This document shows positions 1-8,466 of a stretch of 64,000 bases of DNA, piece after piece. The notes below the pieces were generated by a model. It did no database searches and was not told where the DNA came from. It saw only the letters and a program-made list of their open reading frames with translations. Position 1 is the first letter of the stretch; each line of letters starts with the position of its first letter. A program made the position numbers and the translations under genes. The stretch lies in the NCBI GenBank assembly GCA_023445445.1, contig JAEXLD010000073.1:36592-100591 (forward strand). Direction: 5' to 3'. This stretch comes from Bacillota bacterium (lineage in GTDB: Bacteria > Bacillota > Clostridia > Clostridiales > Clostridiaceae).

Positions 1-15
1 AAAATTAACATAAAG

Positions 16-48
16 AATTCACGGTTATTAAATTAATCGTGAATTTTT
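16..48. terminator. Inverted repeat before hcp, probable terminator of an off-window gene
   Basis: AATTCACG (16-23) and CGTGAATT (38-45) form a perfect 8-bp stem with a 14-nt loop, followed by a short T run. It could end a gene lying before the window. Its position about 80 bp before hcp also allows an operator role. The sequence alone does not decide. Confidence 0.45.
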
Positions 49-127
49 CACTTTATATCAGTAATTATATATGAATAAAAAGGATTTATCTAACTGATAA
101 TAAATTTATATGAAAGGAGAGAGTAAT

Positions 128-1783
128 ATGGATAATTCAATGTTTTGCTATCAATGCGAACAAACTATGGGGGGAAAGGGATGTACAAAATTAGGTGTTT
201 GTGGAAAGACACCAGAAGTTGCAAATCTTCAGGATTTATTAATTTATCAACTTAAGGGAATAGCATGTTATGCTAAACCATTAATTGATAGGGGAGAAAT
301 AATTGATAAAGATGCAGTTAAAATAGTGGAAAATGTACTTTTCACAACTTTAACTAATGTTAATTTTGACGTAGAAGTACATATACAACTTCTAAAGGAT
401 ACTCAAAAAACAAAGGAATCATTACGTAAAAAGGCACCTAAAGGTGATTATCCAGAGGAAGCAACATATAACTTAAGTGAAACTAAACAAGAAATGCTTA
501 AGGATGCTGTTAAAGCAGGTATAATGTATGATCAAGATTTAGATGCAGATGTAAGATCATTAAGATATACAATTCTTTATGGATTAAAAGGTATATCTGC
601 TTATGGACATCAAGCTAGAGTTATGGGCTTTTATAGTGATGAAGTTGATCAATTTTATTTTAGAGCATTAGAAATTATGACAAATGATAATGTTGAAATA
701 GAAGAGCTAATACGTTGGGTAATGAGAACAGGAGAAATATCTATAGAAGTTATGAGAGTATTAGATGATGCTCATACAACTAGATATAAGAATCCTACAC
801 CTCATAGAGCAAATGTTAATACAAGAAAAGGCCCATTTATAATTGTTTCTGGTCATAATTTAAAAGATTTAGAAATGTTATTAGAGCAAACTGAGGGTAA
901 AGGAATAAATATATATACTCATGGAGAAATGTTACCAAGCCATGGATATGATGGTCTTAGAAAATATAAACATTTAGTTGGAAATTATGGATCTGCATGG
1001 CAAAACCAACAAAAAGAATTCGATAATATACCTGGATGTATTCTCATGACAACTAATTGCCTAATGAGACCAAGAGAAAGTTATAAAGATAGAATTTATA
1101 GTACTAGTGTAGTTGGTTGGGATGGAATTGTGCACATAGGAGAGGATCCAGATGGATATAAGGATTTTTCAGAAATAATTAATAAAGCTCTTGAATTAGG
1201 TGGATTTGAAGAAGATGAGGAAGAACAGGAAATATTAGTAGGTTTTGCCCATAAGACAACTTTAAGTCATGCAGACAAGATAGTGGATTCAGTTAAAGAA
1301 GGAAAGCTAAGACATTTCTTTGTAATTGGAGGCTGCGATGGAGCAAGACCAGGAAGAAATTATTATACAAAGTTTGCTGAAATGGTTCCAGATGATTGTA
1401 TAATTCTAACTCTTGCCTGTGGAAAATATAGATTTAATAAGCTAGAATTTGGAGAAGTAAATGGATTACCTAGACTTTTAGATGTAGGTCAATGTAATGA
1501 TGTTTATTCTGCTGTAAAGATTGCTACATCTTTAGCTGATGCCTTTGGAACAGATGTAAATGGATTACCATTATCTATAATTTTATCATGGTATGAGCAA
1601 AAAGCTGTTGCAGATTTATTAGCACTTTTATCTCTTGGAGTAAAGGGTATTTTCTTAGGACCATCATTACCAGCATTTATATCACCAAATGTTTTACAAT
1701 ACTTAATAGATACATTTAATTTAAGACCTATTAGCATGCCAGAAGATGATTTAAAAACCTGTCTTCAACAATTAGTTCAATAG
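128..1783 (+). CDS. hcp: Hydroxylamine reductase / hybrid-cluster protein Hcp
   Basis: Hcp reduces hydroxylamine and is widely linked to detoxifying nitric oxide and other reactive nitrogen species in anaerobes; it acts in the cytoplasm. The 551-residue product has the usual family length. Residues 6-23 carry the N-terminal iron-sulfur cysteine cluster (FCYQCEQT, then GCTKLGVCGK). Further cysteine motifs expected for the hybrid Fe-S-O cluster follow: TTNCLMRP, GGCDGARPG, LACGKYRF and VGQCNDVYSA. An in-frame ATG 18 bases upstream overlaps the GGAGAG ribosome binding site, so the ATG at 128 is taken as start. The next gene is a ric/scdA relic, another nitrosative-stress family, which fits a nitrosative-stress context. 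A hairpin terminator follows directly, so transcription is probably monocistronic. Confidence 0.96.
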   Translation: MDNSMFCYQCEQTMGGKGCTKLGVCGKTPEVANLQDLLIYQLKGIACYAKPLIDRGEIIDKDAVKIVENVLFTTLTNVNFDVEVHIQLLKDTQKTKESLRKKAPKGDYPEEATYNLSETKQEMLKDAVKAGIMYDQDLDADVRSLRYTILYGLKGISAYGHQARVMGFYSDEVDQFYFRALEIMTNDNVEIEELIRWVMRTGEISIEVMRVLDDAHTTRYKNPTPHRANVNTRKGPFIIVSGHNLKDLEMLLEQTEGKGINIYTHGEMLPSHGYDGLRKYKHLVGNYGSAWQNQQKEFDNIPGCILMTTNCLMRPRESYKDRIYSTSVVGWDGIVHIGEDPDGYKDFSEIINKALELGGFEEDEEEQEILVGFAHKTTLSHADKIVDSVKEGKLRHFFVIGGCDGARPGRNYYTKFAEMVPDDCIILTLACGKYRFNKLEFGEVNGLPRLLDVGQCNDVYSAVKIATSLADAFGTDVNGLPLSIILSWYEQKAVADLLALLSLGVKGIFLGPSLPAFISPNVLQYLIDTFNLRPISMPEDDLKTCLQQLVQ

Positions 1784-1792
1784 TCAATAACT

Positions 1793-1825
1793 TAGGAGAT
1801 ATAAGCAATTATATCTCCTTATTTG
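1793..1825 (+). terminator. Terminator after hcp
   Basis: AGGAGATATA (1794-1803) pairs with TATATCTCCT (1810-1819) over a 6-nt loop, followed by TTATTTG. It lies 10 bases after the hcp stop codon. Confidence 0.75.
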
Positions 1826-1944
1826 TATATATAAAAAATAACTTAAAATTTTTTAAAAATTTGATTTGAATCACATTTTTATTTGAATTATTTTTTTTTA
1901 ATTTACTCATAGATAAGAAAAGAACATTGGAGGGATTGATTAGT

Positions 1945-2344
1945 ATGAAGAGAATAACTAAAAATTTAACTTTAGGTGAATGTGTTGCTATTTATCCAGG
2001 AATTATTGAAAAATTTAATAATATGCAATTAGATTATTGTTGTGGTGGAAATAAGAATTTAGAAGTAGCATTAAAAGAAAAAAATGTTGATGTAGATATA
2101 TTTATTGAAAATATTAAATAAAGAACTTGAAGAGTTTAAATTTGATAATTCTTTATATATAGATTGGAATGAAAGAAATTCAGAAGAATTAATTAATCAT
2201 ATAGTAAATACTCATCATGCTAAAACCTTTGAATCTTTAAGTAGAAAATTAACTTATTTAGAAAATAAAAATATTATTGAAATTATAGAAACAAAGAAAA
2301 TAAAAATTAAAAATTCAGAGTTATTAGAGAATGAAATATTTTAA
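1945..2344 (+). pseudogene. Frameshifted, shortened ric/scdA (iron-sulfur cluster repair, DUF542 plus hemerythrin)
   Basis: The first frame (1945-2121, ATG start, GGAGGG at 1929-1934) encodes 58 residues that match the DUF542/ScdA_N domain: LGECVAIYPGIIEKF, then the LDYCCGG signature. It stops after FIENIK. The next frame, displaced by one base around 2110-2118, continues as NKELEEF and SEELINHIVNTHHA, which is how the hemerythrin-like half of Ric begins. Deleting one A in the AAATATTAAATAAAG stretch joins the frames cleanly. After NTHHA the sequence degenerates and ends 44 residues later, whereas Ric needs roughly 140 more residues with several His/Glu di-iron ligands. Ric/ScdA/YtfE proteins repair Fe-S clusters damaged by nitric oxide. 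I read this as a decayed gene. The alternative is a functional stand-alone DUF542 protein with a dead tail. Confidence 0.75.
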
Positions 2345-2468
2345 ATACATATAATGCACAAGATATTGTATAAAATTTTTAGGATATATACAATAGATAT
2401 TAATAGAATAAAATGGTAAAATTAAATGAGAATAATTGTGACTTGATAATTTATAGGAGGATAATAGG

Positions 2469-3278
2469 GTGAATAATTTATGCATACGGTCAATAGAGGA
2501 TTCTATAAGAAATAGGTATTCTGTTAGGAACTATAGTGGGGAACAGCTTTCAGAAGAAATAATTGAAGACATAGAGGAATATGTTAATACATTGGATAAT
2601 CCCTTTAATGTAAAGGTTAGAGTAAGATTAGTAAAAAAAGAAAAGTATGATGGCGTAGTTAAATTAGGTACTTATGGAGTAATTAGTGGAGCAAAATACT
2701 ATTTAGTAGGTGTATGTGAAAAAGGCGACTTTGATTTAGAAGCACTAGGGTATACCTTTGAAAAAGCTATTTTATATTGTACTTCCTTAGGACTTGACTC
2801 TGTGTGGCTAGGAGCTAGTTTTAGTAAAAGTGCTTTTGAAAAAACAATTAATTTAAGAGAAAATGAAATATTACCAGTAATATCTCCAATTGGCTACAAA
2901 GGAGGTAAAAAGTCATTTATTTCATCTTTTATAAAAGAGCATAGAAATAATAGGATAGATTTTTCAGAATTATTTTTTGAAAAAGATTTCAATAAAAAGT
3001 TAACTAAAAAAGATGATATTAATAGTGCTGCTTTAGAAATGGTTAGATTAGCACCATCATCTTTAAATAGCCAGCCTTGGAGAGTAGTTGATAATGAAGA
3101 TGAGTTTCACATATATAGCACAGGAAAAATTAAAATGAATAGAATAGATATAGGAATAGCTCTTTGTCATTTAGATTTATTTTTAAAGGAAAAAGGTATA
3201 GATGGTGAATTTAAAATAACTAATCCTAAATTAAATACTAAGTATAAATATGTAATTAGCTGGTTAAAAAAAGCTTAA
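2469..3278 (+). CDS. Nitroreductase-family protein (TM nitroreductase type)
   Basis: The 269-residue cytoplasmic protein has the layout of the putative TM nitroreductase family. An N-terminal RYSVRNYSGEQLSEE resembles the FMN-binding start of nitroreductases. A middle segment has LGLDSVWLGASFS, and the C-terminal half repeats a nitroreductase-like patch, LAPSSLNSQPWRV. Such proteins bind flavin; the electron acceptor is unknown. The start is GTG at 2469, supported by GGAGG at 2456-2460 with an 8-base spacer and no better ATG. It follows the nitrosative-stress genes in the same direction but has its own upstream gap, so co-regulation is only possible. A weak hairpin lies downstream. Confidence 0.8.
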   Translation: MNNLCIRSIEDSIRNRYSVRNYSGEQLSEEIIEDIEEYVNTLDNPFNVKVRVRLVKKEKYDGVVKLGTYGVISGAKYYLVGVCEKGDFDLEALGYTFEKAILYCTSLGLDSVWLGASFSKSAFEKTINLRENEILPVISPIGYKGGKKSFISSFIKEHRNNRIDFSELFFEKDFNKKLTKKDDINSAALEMVRLAPSSLNSQPWRVVDNEDEFHIYSTGKIKMNRIDIGIALCHLDLFLKEKGIDGEFKITNPKLNTKYKYVISWLKKA

Positions 3279-3350
3279 GTTATATATAATTTATGAAATT
3301 ATACTTATCTAATTTGAAAATATATGGAATTATATTTATTAATATTTAGA

Positions 3351-3412
3351 AACATATATTATCTTATATCCATTTAGAGAAATTAAGGATAGAAAGATAT
3401 TATATGTTTTTT
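3351..3412 (+). terminator. Probable terminator after the nitroreductase gene
   Basis: AACATATATTATCTT (3351-3365) pairs with 3394-3408 with one mismatch and is followed by a T run. The rest of the 296-base gap before glgP is AT-rich. It holds a TATAAT at 3480-3485, a possible -10 box without a clear -35, and nothing else recognised. Confidence 0.6.
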
Positions 3413-3574
3413 TAATTTAATATAAAGAATATACAAATAAGAGAATTAATTTACAAAATTCATTATTTATTATTGATATTATAATACTTGTAAAGGGTTT
3501 GATTAGTCCAATAGTTATAGGATTAATAAATAATATTATTTTAAAAAATAATTAATATAAGGGTGGGATACAAA

Positions 3575-5836
3575 ATGGTATACGAAAAATTATCAAAGGT
3601 TTTAAATGAAAGATTTAAAAAGACAATAAAGGATGCAAGCAATGAAGAAATTTATTTAGCATTATTGGAGTTAACAAAGACTTCAATTAAGAAACAAGGA
3701 ACTAATAAAGGTAAAAAGAAATTATATTATATTTCTGCAGAATTTTTAATTGGAAAGCTTTTATCTAATAACTTAATCAATTTAGGGTTATATGAAGAAG
3801 TTAAAAAAGTTTTACATGAAAATGGTAAAGAACTTACTGAAATTGAAGAAGTTGAATTAGAACCTTCTTTAGGTAATGGTGGCCTTGGAAGACTTGCAGC
3901 TTGTTTCTTAGATTCAATTGCTACATTAGGCCTTAATGGAGATGGAATAGGATTAAATTATCACTTTGGTTTATTTAAGCAAGTATTTGAAAATAATAAA
4001 CAAAAAGCAGTTAAAAATCCTTGGATAACTAGTGAAGGTTGGTTAAATAAAACAGATATTAAATTTGAAGTTCCATTTGGTGGATTTAAGGTTATATCAA
4101 CTCTATATGATATAGATGTTACTGGATATAATAAGGCATGTAATAAACTTCATTTATTTGATATAGATACTATAGATGAATCTTTAGTAGGAGAAGGTAT
4201 TGATTTTAATAAGGAAGAAATAAAGAAAAATTTAACTTTATTCTTATATCCAGATGATAGTGATAAAGCTGGAAACTTACTTAGAATTTATCAACAATAC
4301 TTTATGGTAAGTAATGGAGCGCAACTTATATTAAAGGAATTTGAAGAAAATGGATATGATATTCATAAGTTACATGAACATGTTGTAATTCAAATAAATG
4401 ATACTCATCCATCAATGATAATTCCTGAATTAATTAGACTTTTAGGTAATAAGGGAATAGCAATGCAAGAAGCAATAGAAATAGTTTCTAAGACTTGTGC
4501 ATATACAAATCACACTATTTTAGCTGAAGCGTTAGAAAAATGGCCAATGGAATATTTAGATAGAGTTGCACCACAATTAATGCCAATAATAAGAGAATTA
4601 GATAATAAAGTAAAGGCTAAGTATTCTGATGAAAGAGTACAAATAATAGATAAAGATAATAGAGTTCATATGGCTCATATGGATATTCACTATGGATTTA
4701 GTGTAAATGGAGTTGCAGCTCTTCACACAGAAATTTTAGAACATGAAGAACTTAAGCCATTTTATGATATATATCCTGAAAAGTTTAATAATAAAACAAA
4801 TGGTATAACATTTAGAAGATGGTTAATCCATTGTAATAATGAACTTTCAGATTATATAAGTAGCTTAATTGGTGAAGAATTTAAAACTGATGCAACAAAA
4901 TTAGAAGATTTATTAAAATATGTAGATAATAATGAAGTATTAAATAAATTAGAAGAAATTAAAAAGAATAATAAGGTAGCATTAAAGAAATATTTAAAGG
5001 AAACTGAAAATATAGAAGTAGATGAAAATTCTATATTTGATATTCAAATAAAGAGACTTCACGAATATAAGAGACAACAAATGAATGTGCTTTATATAAT
5101 TCACAAGTATTTAGAAATTAAAAATGGAAATCTTCCAGAAAGACCAATTACAATGATATTTGGAGCAAAAGCAGCACCAGCATATATAATTGCTCAAGAC
5201 ATAATTCATACTATTTTATGTCTTCAAGAAATTATAAATAATGATCCAGAAGTAAATAAATATTTAAGGGTTGTTATGGTTGAAAACTATAATGTAACAA
5301 AGGCAGAGAAATTAATACCAGCTTGTGATGTATCAGAACAAATTTCATTAGCTTCAAAGGAAGCTTCAGGAACTGGTAATATGAAGTTTATGCTTAATGG
5401 TGCATTAACTTTAGGAACTGAAGATGGAGCAAATGTTGAAATTCATGAATTAGTTGGGGATGACAATATTTATATCTTCGGTGAATCAAGTGAGGAAGTA
5501 ATTGAGCATTATAAAAAATCAGACTATGTTTCAAAGAAATACTATGAAAAACCAGAAATTAAGGAATTAGTTGATTTTATAGTAAGTGATGAAATGTTAG
5601 CTGTTGGAGATAAAGAAAATTTAACTAGACTTAGAAATGAATTAATCAATAAAGATTGGTTTATGACATTACTAGATTTAGAAGATTATATTAAGACTAA
5701 GGAAAAAGTATTTAGGGACTATGAAGATAGAAATACTTGGAACAGAAAAGTTTTAGTTAACATTAGTAAAGCAGGATTCTTCTCATCAGATAGAACTATT
5801 GCAGAATACAATAGAGATATATGGAAACTTAAATAG
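3575..5836 (+). CDS. glgP: Glycogen/starch phosphorylase (GT35)
   Basis: The enzyme releases glucose-1-phosphate from the non-reducing ends of glycogen-type alpha-1,4-glucans, using pyridoxal phosphate. The 753-residue product carries the hallmark YYISAEFLIGKLL near the N-terminus, EPSLGNGGLGRLAACFLDS, QINDTHPSM, NHTILAEALEKWP, IKRLHEYKRQQMN, and the PLP-lysine motif EASGTGNMKFMLNGA. Length fits the shorter clostridial form; animal and E. coli enzymes are longer at the N-terminus. An in-frame GTG at 3563 lies inside the GGGTGGG ribosome binding site (3561-3567), so the ATG at 3575 is the start. It stands alone rather than in a glycogen operon. It makes the same product, glucose-1-phosphate, as the beta-glucan phosphorylases at 34-43 kb. 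Confidence 0.95.
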   Translation: MVYEKLSKVLNERFKKTIKDASNEEIYLALLELTKTSIKKQGTNKGKKKLYYISAEFLIGKLLSNNLINLGLYEEVKKVLHENGKELTEIEEVELEPSLGNGGLGRLAACFLDSIATLGLNGDGIGLNYHFGLFKQVFENNKQKAVKNPWITSEGWLNKTDIKFEVPFGGFKVISTLYDIDVTGYNKACNKLHLFDIDTIDESLVGEGIDFNKEEIKKNLTLFLYPDDSDKAGNLLRIYQQYFMVSNGAQLILKEFEENGYDIHKLHEHVVIQINDTHPSMIIPELIRLLGNKGIAMQEAIEIVSKTCAYTNHTILAEALEKWPMEYLDRVAPQLMPIIRELDNKVKAKYSDERVQIIDKDNRVHMAHMDIHYGFSVNGVAALHTEILEHEELKPFYDIYPEKFNNKTNGITFRRWLIHCNNELSDYISSLIGEEFKTDATKLEDLLKYVDNNEVLNKLEEIKKNNKVALKKYLKETENIEVDENSIFDIQIKRLHEYKRQQMNVLYIIHKYLEIKNGNLPERPITMIFGAKAAPAYIIAQDIIHTILCLQEIINNDPEVNKYLRVVMVENYNVTKAEKLIPACDVSEQISLASKEASGTGNMKFMLNGALTLGTEDGANVEIHELVGDDNIYIFGESSEEVIEHYKKSDYVSKKYYEKPEIKELVDFIVSDEMLAVGDKENLTRLRNELINKDWFMTLLDLEDYIKTKEKVFRDYEDRNTWNRKVLVNISKAGFFSSDRTIAEYNRDIWKLK

Positions 5837-5851
5837 GGAATAAGTAAGAGT

Positions 5852-5888
5852 GAAGAAGTAAGAGTTAATAGAGAAGAAGTAAGAGTTA
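5852..5888 (+). repeat. Tandem 16-bp direct repeat
   Basis: GAAGAAGTAAGAGTTA occurs at 5852-5867 and again, exact, at 5873-5888, within a TAAGAG-rich stretch after glgP. Similar AGAGTTAG and AATGTAAAA words make up the larger intergenic repeats at 26541-26670 and 54596-54673. This may be an eroded copy of the same repeat family. Confidence 0.6.
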
Positions 5889-5910
5889 GGAATGTAAAAA
5901 TGAAATAATG

Positions 5911-5948
5911 AAAAGGGAAGTGATTTGTGAGAAATCACTTCCTTTTTT
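5911..5948 (+). terminator. Terminator after glgP
   Basis: GGAAGTGATTT (5916-5926) pairs perfectly with AAATCACTTCC (5932-5942) over a 5-nt loop. A-rich flank and CTTTTTTATTT tail make this a strong intrinsic terminator. Confidence 0.9.
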
Positions 5949-6003
5949 ATTTATGCTATAGATGATTGCACTGTATCATTAGTAAGAGTGTTTTGTAAAA
6001 TCA

Positions 6004-6012
6004 TGGTATAAT
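6004..6012 (+). promoter_or_regulatory. Extended -10 promoter element for the methyltransferase-family gene
   Basis: TGGTATAAT is an extended -10 box 44 bases before the start codon, with no good -35 box. The surrounding TGTAAAATCATGGTATAAT nearly repeats the sequence before the small membrane protein at 33.7 kb. Confidence 0.6.
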
Positions 6013-6055
6013 AAAAGAAAGGTGAAAGATAAAATAGGAAATTGGGGGGATATGA

Positions 6056-6727
6056 ATGGATAAAAAATTATTTGTACAAGCAATTACAAAATTTGTTATT
6101 GGTTTTATAATAATAGCCTTATTATTATTCATTCCAGCAGGTACATTAAACTATTGGAATGCTTGGCTTTTTATGTGTATATTTTTTGTGCCTATATTTA
6201 TTGTAGGAATTATTTTGATGATTAAAAATCCTGAATTATTAGGTAAAAGACTAAATTCAAAAGAGAAGGAATCTGAACAGAAAACTGTACTTATTCTTGG
6301 AGGAATAATGTTTGTTAGTGGTTTTGTAGTTTCTGGCTTAAATTATAGATTTCAGTGGATTATATTGCCTAAATGGCTTATATCTTTAGCTGCAATTGTA
6401 TTTTTATTAGCTTATATAATGTATGCAGAAGTTTTAAGAGAGAATATTTATTTATCAAGAACTGTAGAAATACAAGAAAATCAAAAGGTAATAGATACAG
6501 GATTATATGGAATTGTAAGGCATCCAATGTATACCTCGACAATTTTACTCTTCTTGTCTATTCCATTAGTACTTGGTTCTCTATTTTCATTTATAATTTT
6601 TCTTTTATATCCAATTATTATGGCAAAAAGAATTAGGAATGAAGAAGAAGTACTAGAGGAAGGATTGGAAGGATATAAGGAATATAAGAATAAGGTGAAA
6701 TATAAAGTGATTCCATTCATTTGGTAA
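6056..6727 (+). CDS. Isoprenylcysteine carboxyl methyltransferase-family integral membrane protein
   Basis: The 223-residue protein has about five hydrophobic segments, the first at about 10-30. Its C-terminal core has GLYGIVRHPMYTS (about 148-160), the RHPxY motif by which ICMT/PEMT-type membrane methyltransferases bind S-adenosylmethionine, then EEEVL followed by GYKEYKNKVKYKVIPFIW. These features place it in the methyltransferase family that includes bacterial phospholipid N-methyltransferases and isoprenylcysteine methyltransferases. Bacteria lack prenylated CaaX proteins, so the true substrate is unknown. The start has a GGGGGA ribosome binding site. It lies alone between two terminators. 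Confidence 0.82.
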   Translation: MDKKLFVQAITKFVIGFIIIALLLFIPAGTLNYWNAWLFMCIFFVPIFIVGIILMIKNPELLGKRLNSKEKESEQKTVLILGGIMFVSGFVVSGLNYRFQWIILPKWLISLAAIVFLLAYIMYAEVLRENIYLSRTVEIQENQKVIDTGLYGIVRHPMYTSTILLFLSIPLVLGSLFSFIIFLLYPIIMAKRIRNEEEVLEEGLEGYKEYKNKVKYKVIPFIW

Positions 6728-6753
6728 AGATAAATACTAAAATTTTTAATAAT

Positions 6754-6797
6754 AAAAAATAGTAGCTTACCACTTGTATGTGGGGCTACTATTTTTT
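6754..6797. terminator. Bidirectional terminator
   Basis: A perfect 13-bp stem (6754-6766 with 6785-6797) with A and T runs at its ends separates the convergent methyltransferase-family and DEAD-box genes, and can end both transcripts. Confidence 0.9.
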
Positions 6798-6802
6798 CAT
6801 AC

Positions 6803-7915
6803 TTATCTAAATTTTACATTACGTTCAGGAATTTCAAATTGTAAATACTCTTGAATTTCTTCTAGAATATTATAATTTTTAGGATCTGTAATAAGGCATG
6901 TATAACCAGATTCTCCTGCACGAGCTGTTCTTCCTATTCTGTGTATATAGCTTTCAACACTTTCTGGAGCATCGTAATTATATATATGAGTAACCCCAGT
7001 TACATCTATTCCTCTTGAGGCAACATCAGTTGCTATTAAATATTGTATTTCGCAGTTTCTAAAATCTTTCATAATTTTTTCACGTTTATTTTGAGGAATA
7101 TCACTATGTATTTTAGCAGCTTTTATACCTTTAGCAGCAAGCTTTATTTCTAATTCATCAGCACGTCTTTTTGTTCTGCAGAAGATAATAGACATAAATG
7201 GATTATCTTCTTCTAGAATCTTAATTAAAGCATCTACCTTCCATCTGTCTGTTGTTTTAACTACTTCTTGCTTAATATTAGGAATTTCTGATTCTTCCTT
7301 TTCTGTAATATCAATAATAGTTGGATTATCCATATATCTATAAGCTAATTTTTTCACCTTAGAATCTATAGTTGCAGAAAAACAAAGAGTTTGAAGTTTT
7401 TTTGGAGCATAAGACATTATTTTTTCTATTTCATTTCTAAAGCCCATTAAAAGCATTTGATCTGCTTCATCTATAACCACAGTATTTAGTTTACTTAAAT
7501 CTATGCTTTTTCTTTCTAAATGATCTATTAATCTCCCTGGAGTTGCAATGATAATGTTAATACCCTTATTAAGCTTCTTTAATTGAGAGCCAACATCTTT
7601 ACCACCATAAGCAGCTAATATTCCTAAATCATTTATATTAAATTTATTAGCTTCTTCAGTAATTTGAATAGCTAATTCTCTAGTAGGAGATAAAATTAAT
7701 ACTTCTGTATTTTTTGAATTAGGGTTTACTTTCTGAAGAATAGGTAATAAGAATGATAGGGTTTTACCAGAACCAGTTTTAGACTTTACTATTAGATCAC
7801 TTTTACCAATAATTTTAGGAATAACATCTTCTTGTACTTTAGTAGGATTTATTATACTATTTCTTTTTAATAAGTTTACTAAATCCTCATTTATTTTTAA
7901 ATCTATAAAATTCAT
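6803..7915 (-). CDS. DEAD-box ATP-dependent RNA helicase, short form
   Basis: The 370-residue protein holds just the two RecA-like domains of a DEAD-box helicase. Motifs in order: Q motif (NPTKVQEDVIP), motif I SKTGSGKT, Ia PTREL, GG, Ib TPGR, II DEAD (VIDEADQM), III SAT, then IV-VI including ATDVASRGIDV and HRIGRTAR. It lacks the C-terminal RNA-binding tail of DbpA/CshA-type enzymes, so it probably relies on its core for RNA contact. Such helicases unwind short RNA duplexes in ribosome assembly, RNA decay or cold adaptation; which applies is not shown. The ATG is preceded by AAAGGATGG. A leader of about 100 nt with a strong hairpin and its own promoter lies upstream. Confidence 0.93.
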   Translation of the reverse strand: MNFIDLKINEDLVNLLKRNSIINPTKVQEDVIPKIIGKSDLIVKSKTGSGKTLSFLLPILQKVNPNSKNTEVLILSPTRELAIQITEEANKFNINDLGILAAYGGKDVGSQLKKLNKGINIIIATPGRLIDHLERKSIDLSKLNTVVIDEADQMLLMGFRNEIEKIMSYAPKKLQTLCFSATIDSKVKKLAYRYMDNPTIIDITEKEESEIPNIKQEVVKTTDRWKVDALIKILEEDNPFMSIIFCRTKRRADELEIKLAAKGIKAAKIHSDIPQNKREKIMKDFRNCEIQYLIATDVASRGIDVTGVTHIYNYDAPESVESYIHRIGRTARAGESGYTCLITDPKNYNILEEIQEYLQFEIPERNVKFR

Positions 7916-7947
7916 TAATTATCCATCCTTTAATTTTACATAAATAG

Positions 7948-8017
7948 AGAGGAGCCTGGTAATCCGGCGAAAGACAAACCAAGCTCCTCAAGTAATCAGC
8001 ACTTACGTACCAACTGC
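7948..8017 (-). ncRNA. Candidate structured 5' leader RNA of the DEAD-box helicase gene
   Basis: Read on the minus strand, GAGGAGCTTGG (from 7989 down to 7979) can pair with CCAGGCTCCTC (7958 to 7948) as an 11-bp stem with one G-U pair. The 20-nt loop includes CUUUCGCCGG. Before it, GUGCAGUUGGUACGUAAGUGC and AAGUGCUGAUUACUU can form further small helices. The stretch is clearly richer in G and C than its surroundings. A good promoter ends about 7 bases before it, so it is almost certainly transcribed. There is no T run after the hairpin, which argues against a simple terminator. I do not recognise the class; a cold- or autoregulatory leader is an inference. Confidence 0.55.
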
Positions 8018-8023
8018 ACAGTT

Positions 8024-8052
8024 ATAATAACATTAAATAAAAGAAAAAGCAA
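8024..8052 (-). promoter_or_regulatory. Sigma-A-type promoter of the helicase leader
   Basis: On the minus strand TTGCTT (8052-8047) and TATTAT (8029-8024) are separated by exactly 17 bases, so transcription would begin near 8017 and give a leader of about 100 nt. Confidence 0.65.
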
Positions 8053-8118
8053 CAAAAATATACTTTATTATTTTATTTAGACTATAGTATAAGTTTTAAA
8101 CCAATGAAATAAGGATTA

Positions 8119-8147
8119 TTGACAATAAAATTAACAAAAGCTAAAAT
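8119..8147 (+). promoter_or_regulatory. Promoter of the trpS T-box transcript
   Basis: A consensus TTGACA (8119-8124) and TAAAAT (8142-8147) are 17 bases apart. Transcription would start near 8154, giving a leader of about 310 nt before trpS. Confidence 0.8.
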
Positions 8148-8204
8148 ATAAATATATTTAATATTTAATCCTATGAAAAGAAAGAGTAATTAAATTTAGC
8201 TTTA

Positions 8205-8433
8205 TTAAAGAGAGTTAAGGGTGGTGAAATCTTAACAAGAAGGAATTTAATGAATGGGTCTTGGAGGAATAAGGAGAAATCTAAAGAGAGTATCTAATAT
8301 GGGTAGTTGCCCCTTATAGCAGATAGAGTATGTTAGTACTTGAAAATGAGTGGTGTAACTTTAAGGTTATGCAATTTAGGTGGTATCGCGGATATTATGC
8401 TTCGTCCTATTAATTTAGGATGGAGCTTTTTTT
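8205..8433 (+). promoter_or_regulatory. T-box riboswitch leader of trpS, with terminator
   Basis: The leader carries the T-box sequence AGGTGGTATCGCGG (8378-8391), matching the conserved box except that the usual ACCGCG reads ATCGCG. An intrinsic terminator follows: 8399-8409 pairs with 8416-8426 over 11 bp, then seven Ts. An early GTTAAG/CTTAAC pair (8214-8219 with 8231-8236) could form the base of Stem I. T-boxes bind the cognate tRNA and open the terminator when that tRNA is uncharged, so low tryptophan charging should raise trpS. I could not fix the specifier codon with confidence; the tryptophan assignment rests on the gene downstream. Confidence 0.9.
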
Positions 8434-8466
8434 GTATAAAATTTTATAGTATTAGGAGGAATATTT

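Noticed and set aside
16..45. The inverted repeat before hcp as a defined FNR/HcpR-type operator
   Set aside because: The arms do not match a regulator motif I can state with confidence, and a T run after it fits an upstream terminator equally well.
2105..2344. The second ric frame as an independent gene
   Set aside because: Its start is a TTG inside the first frame without a ribosome binding site, and its sequence only makes sense as the continuation of Ric.
5852..5888. CRISPR-like repeat
   Set aside because: Only two copies with a 5-base gap, no spacers and no cas genes; no CRISPR array was found anywhere in the window.
6373..6636. 87-residue frame within the membrane methyltransferase-family gene
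   Set aside because: Out-of-frame shadow of the RHPMY-containing core; no translation signal.
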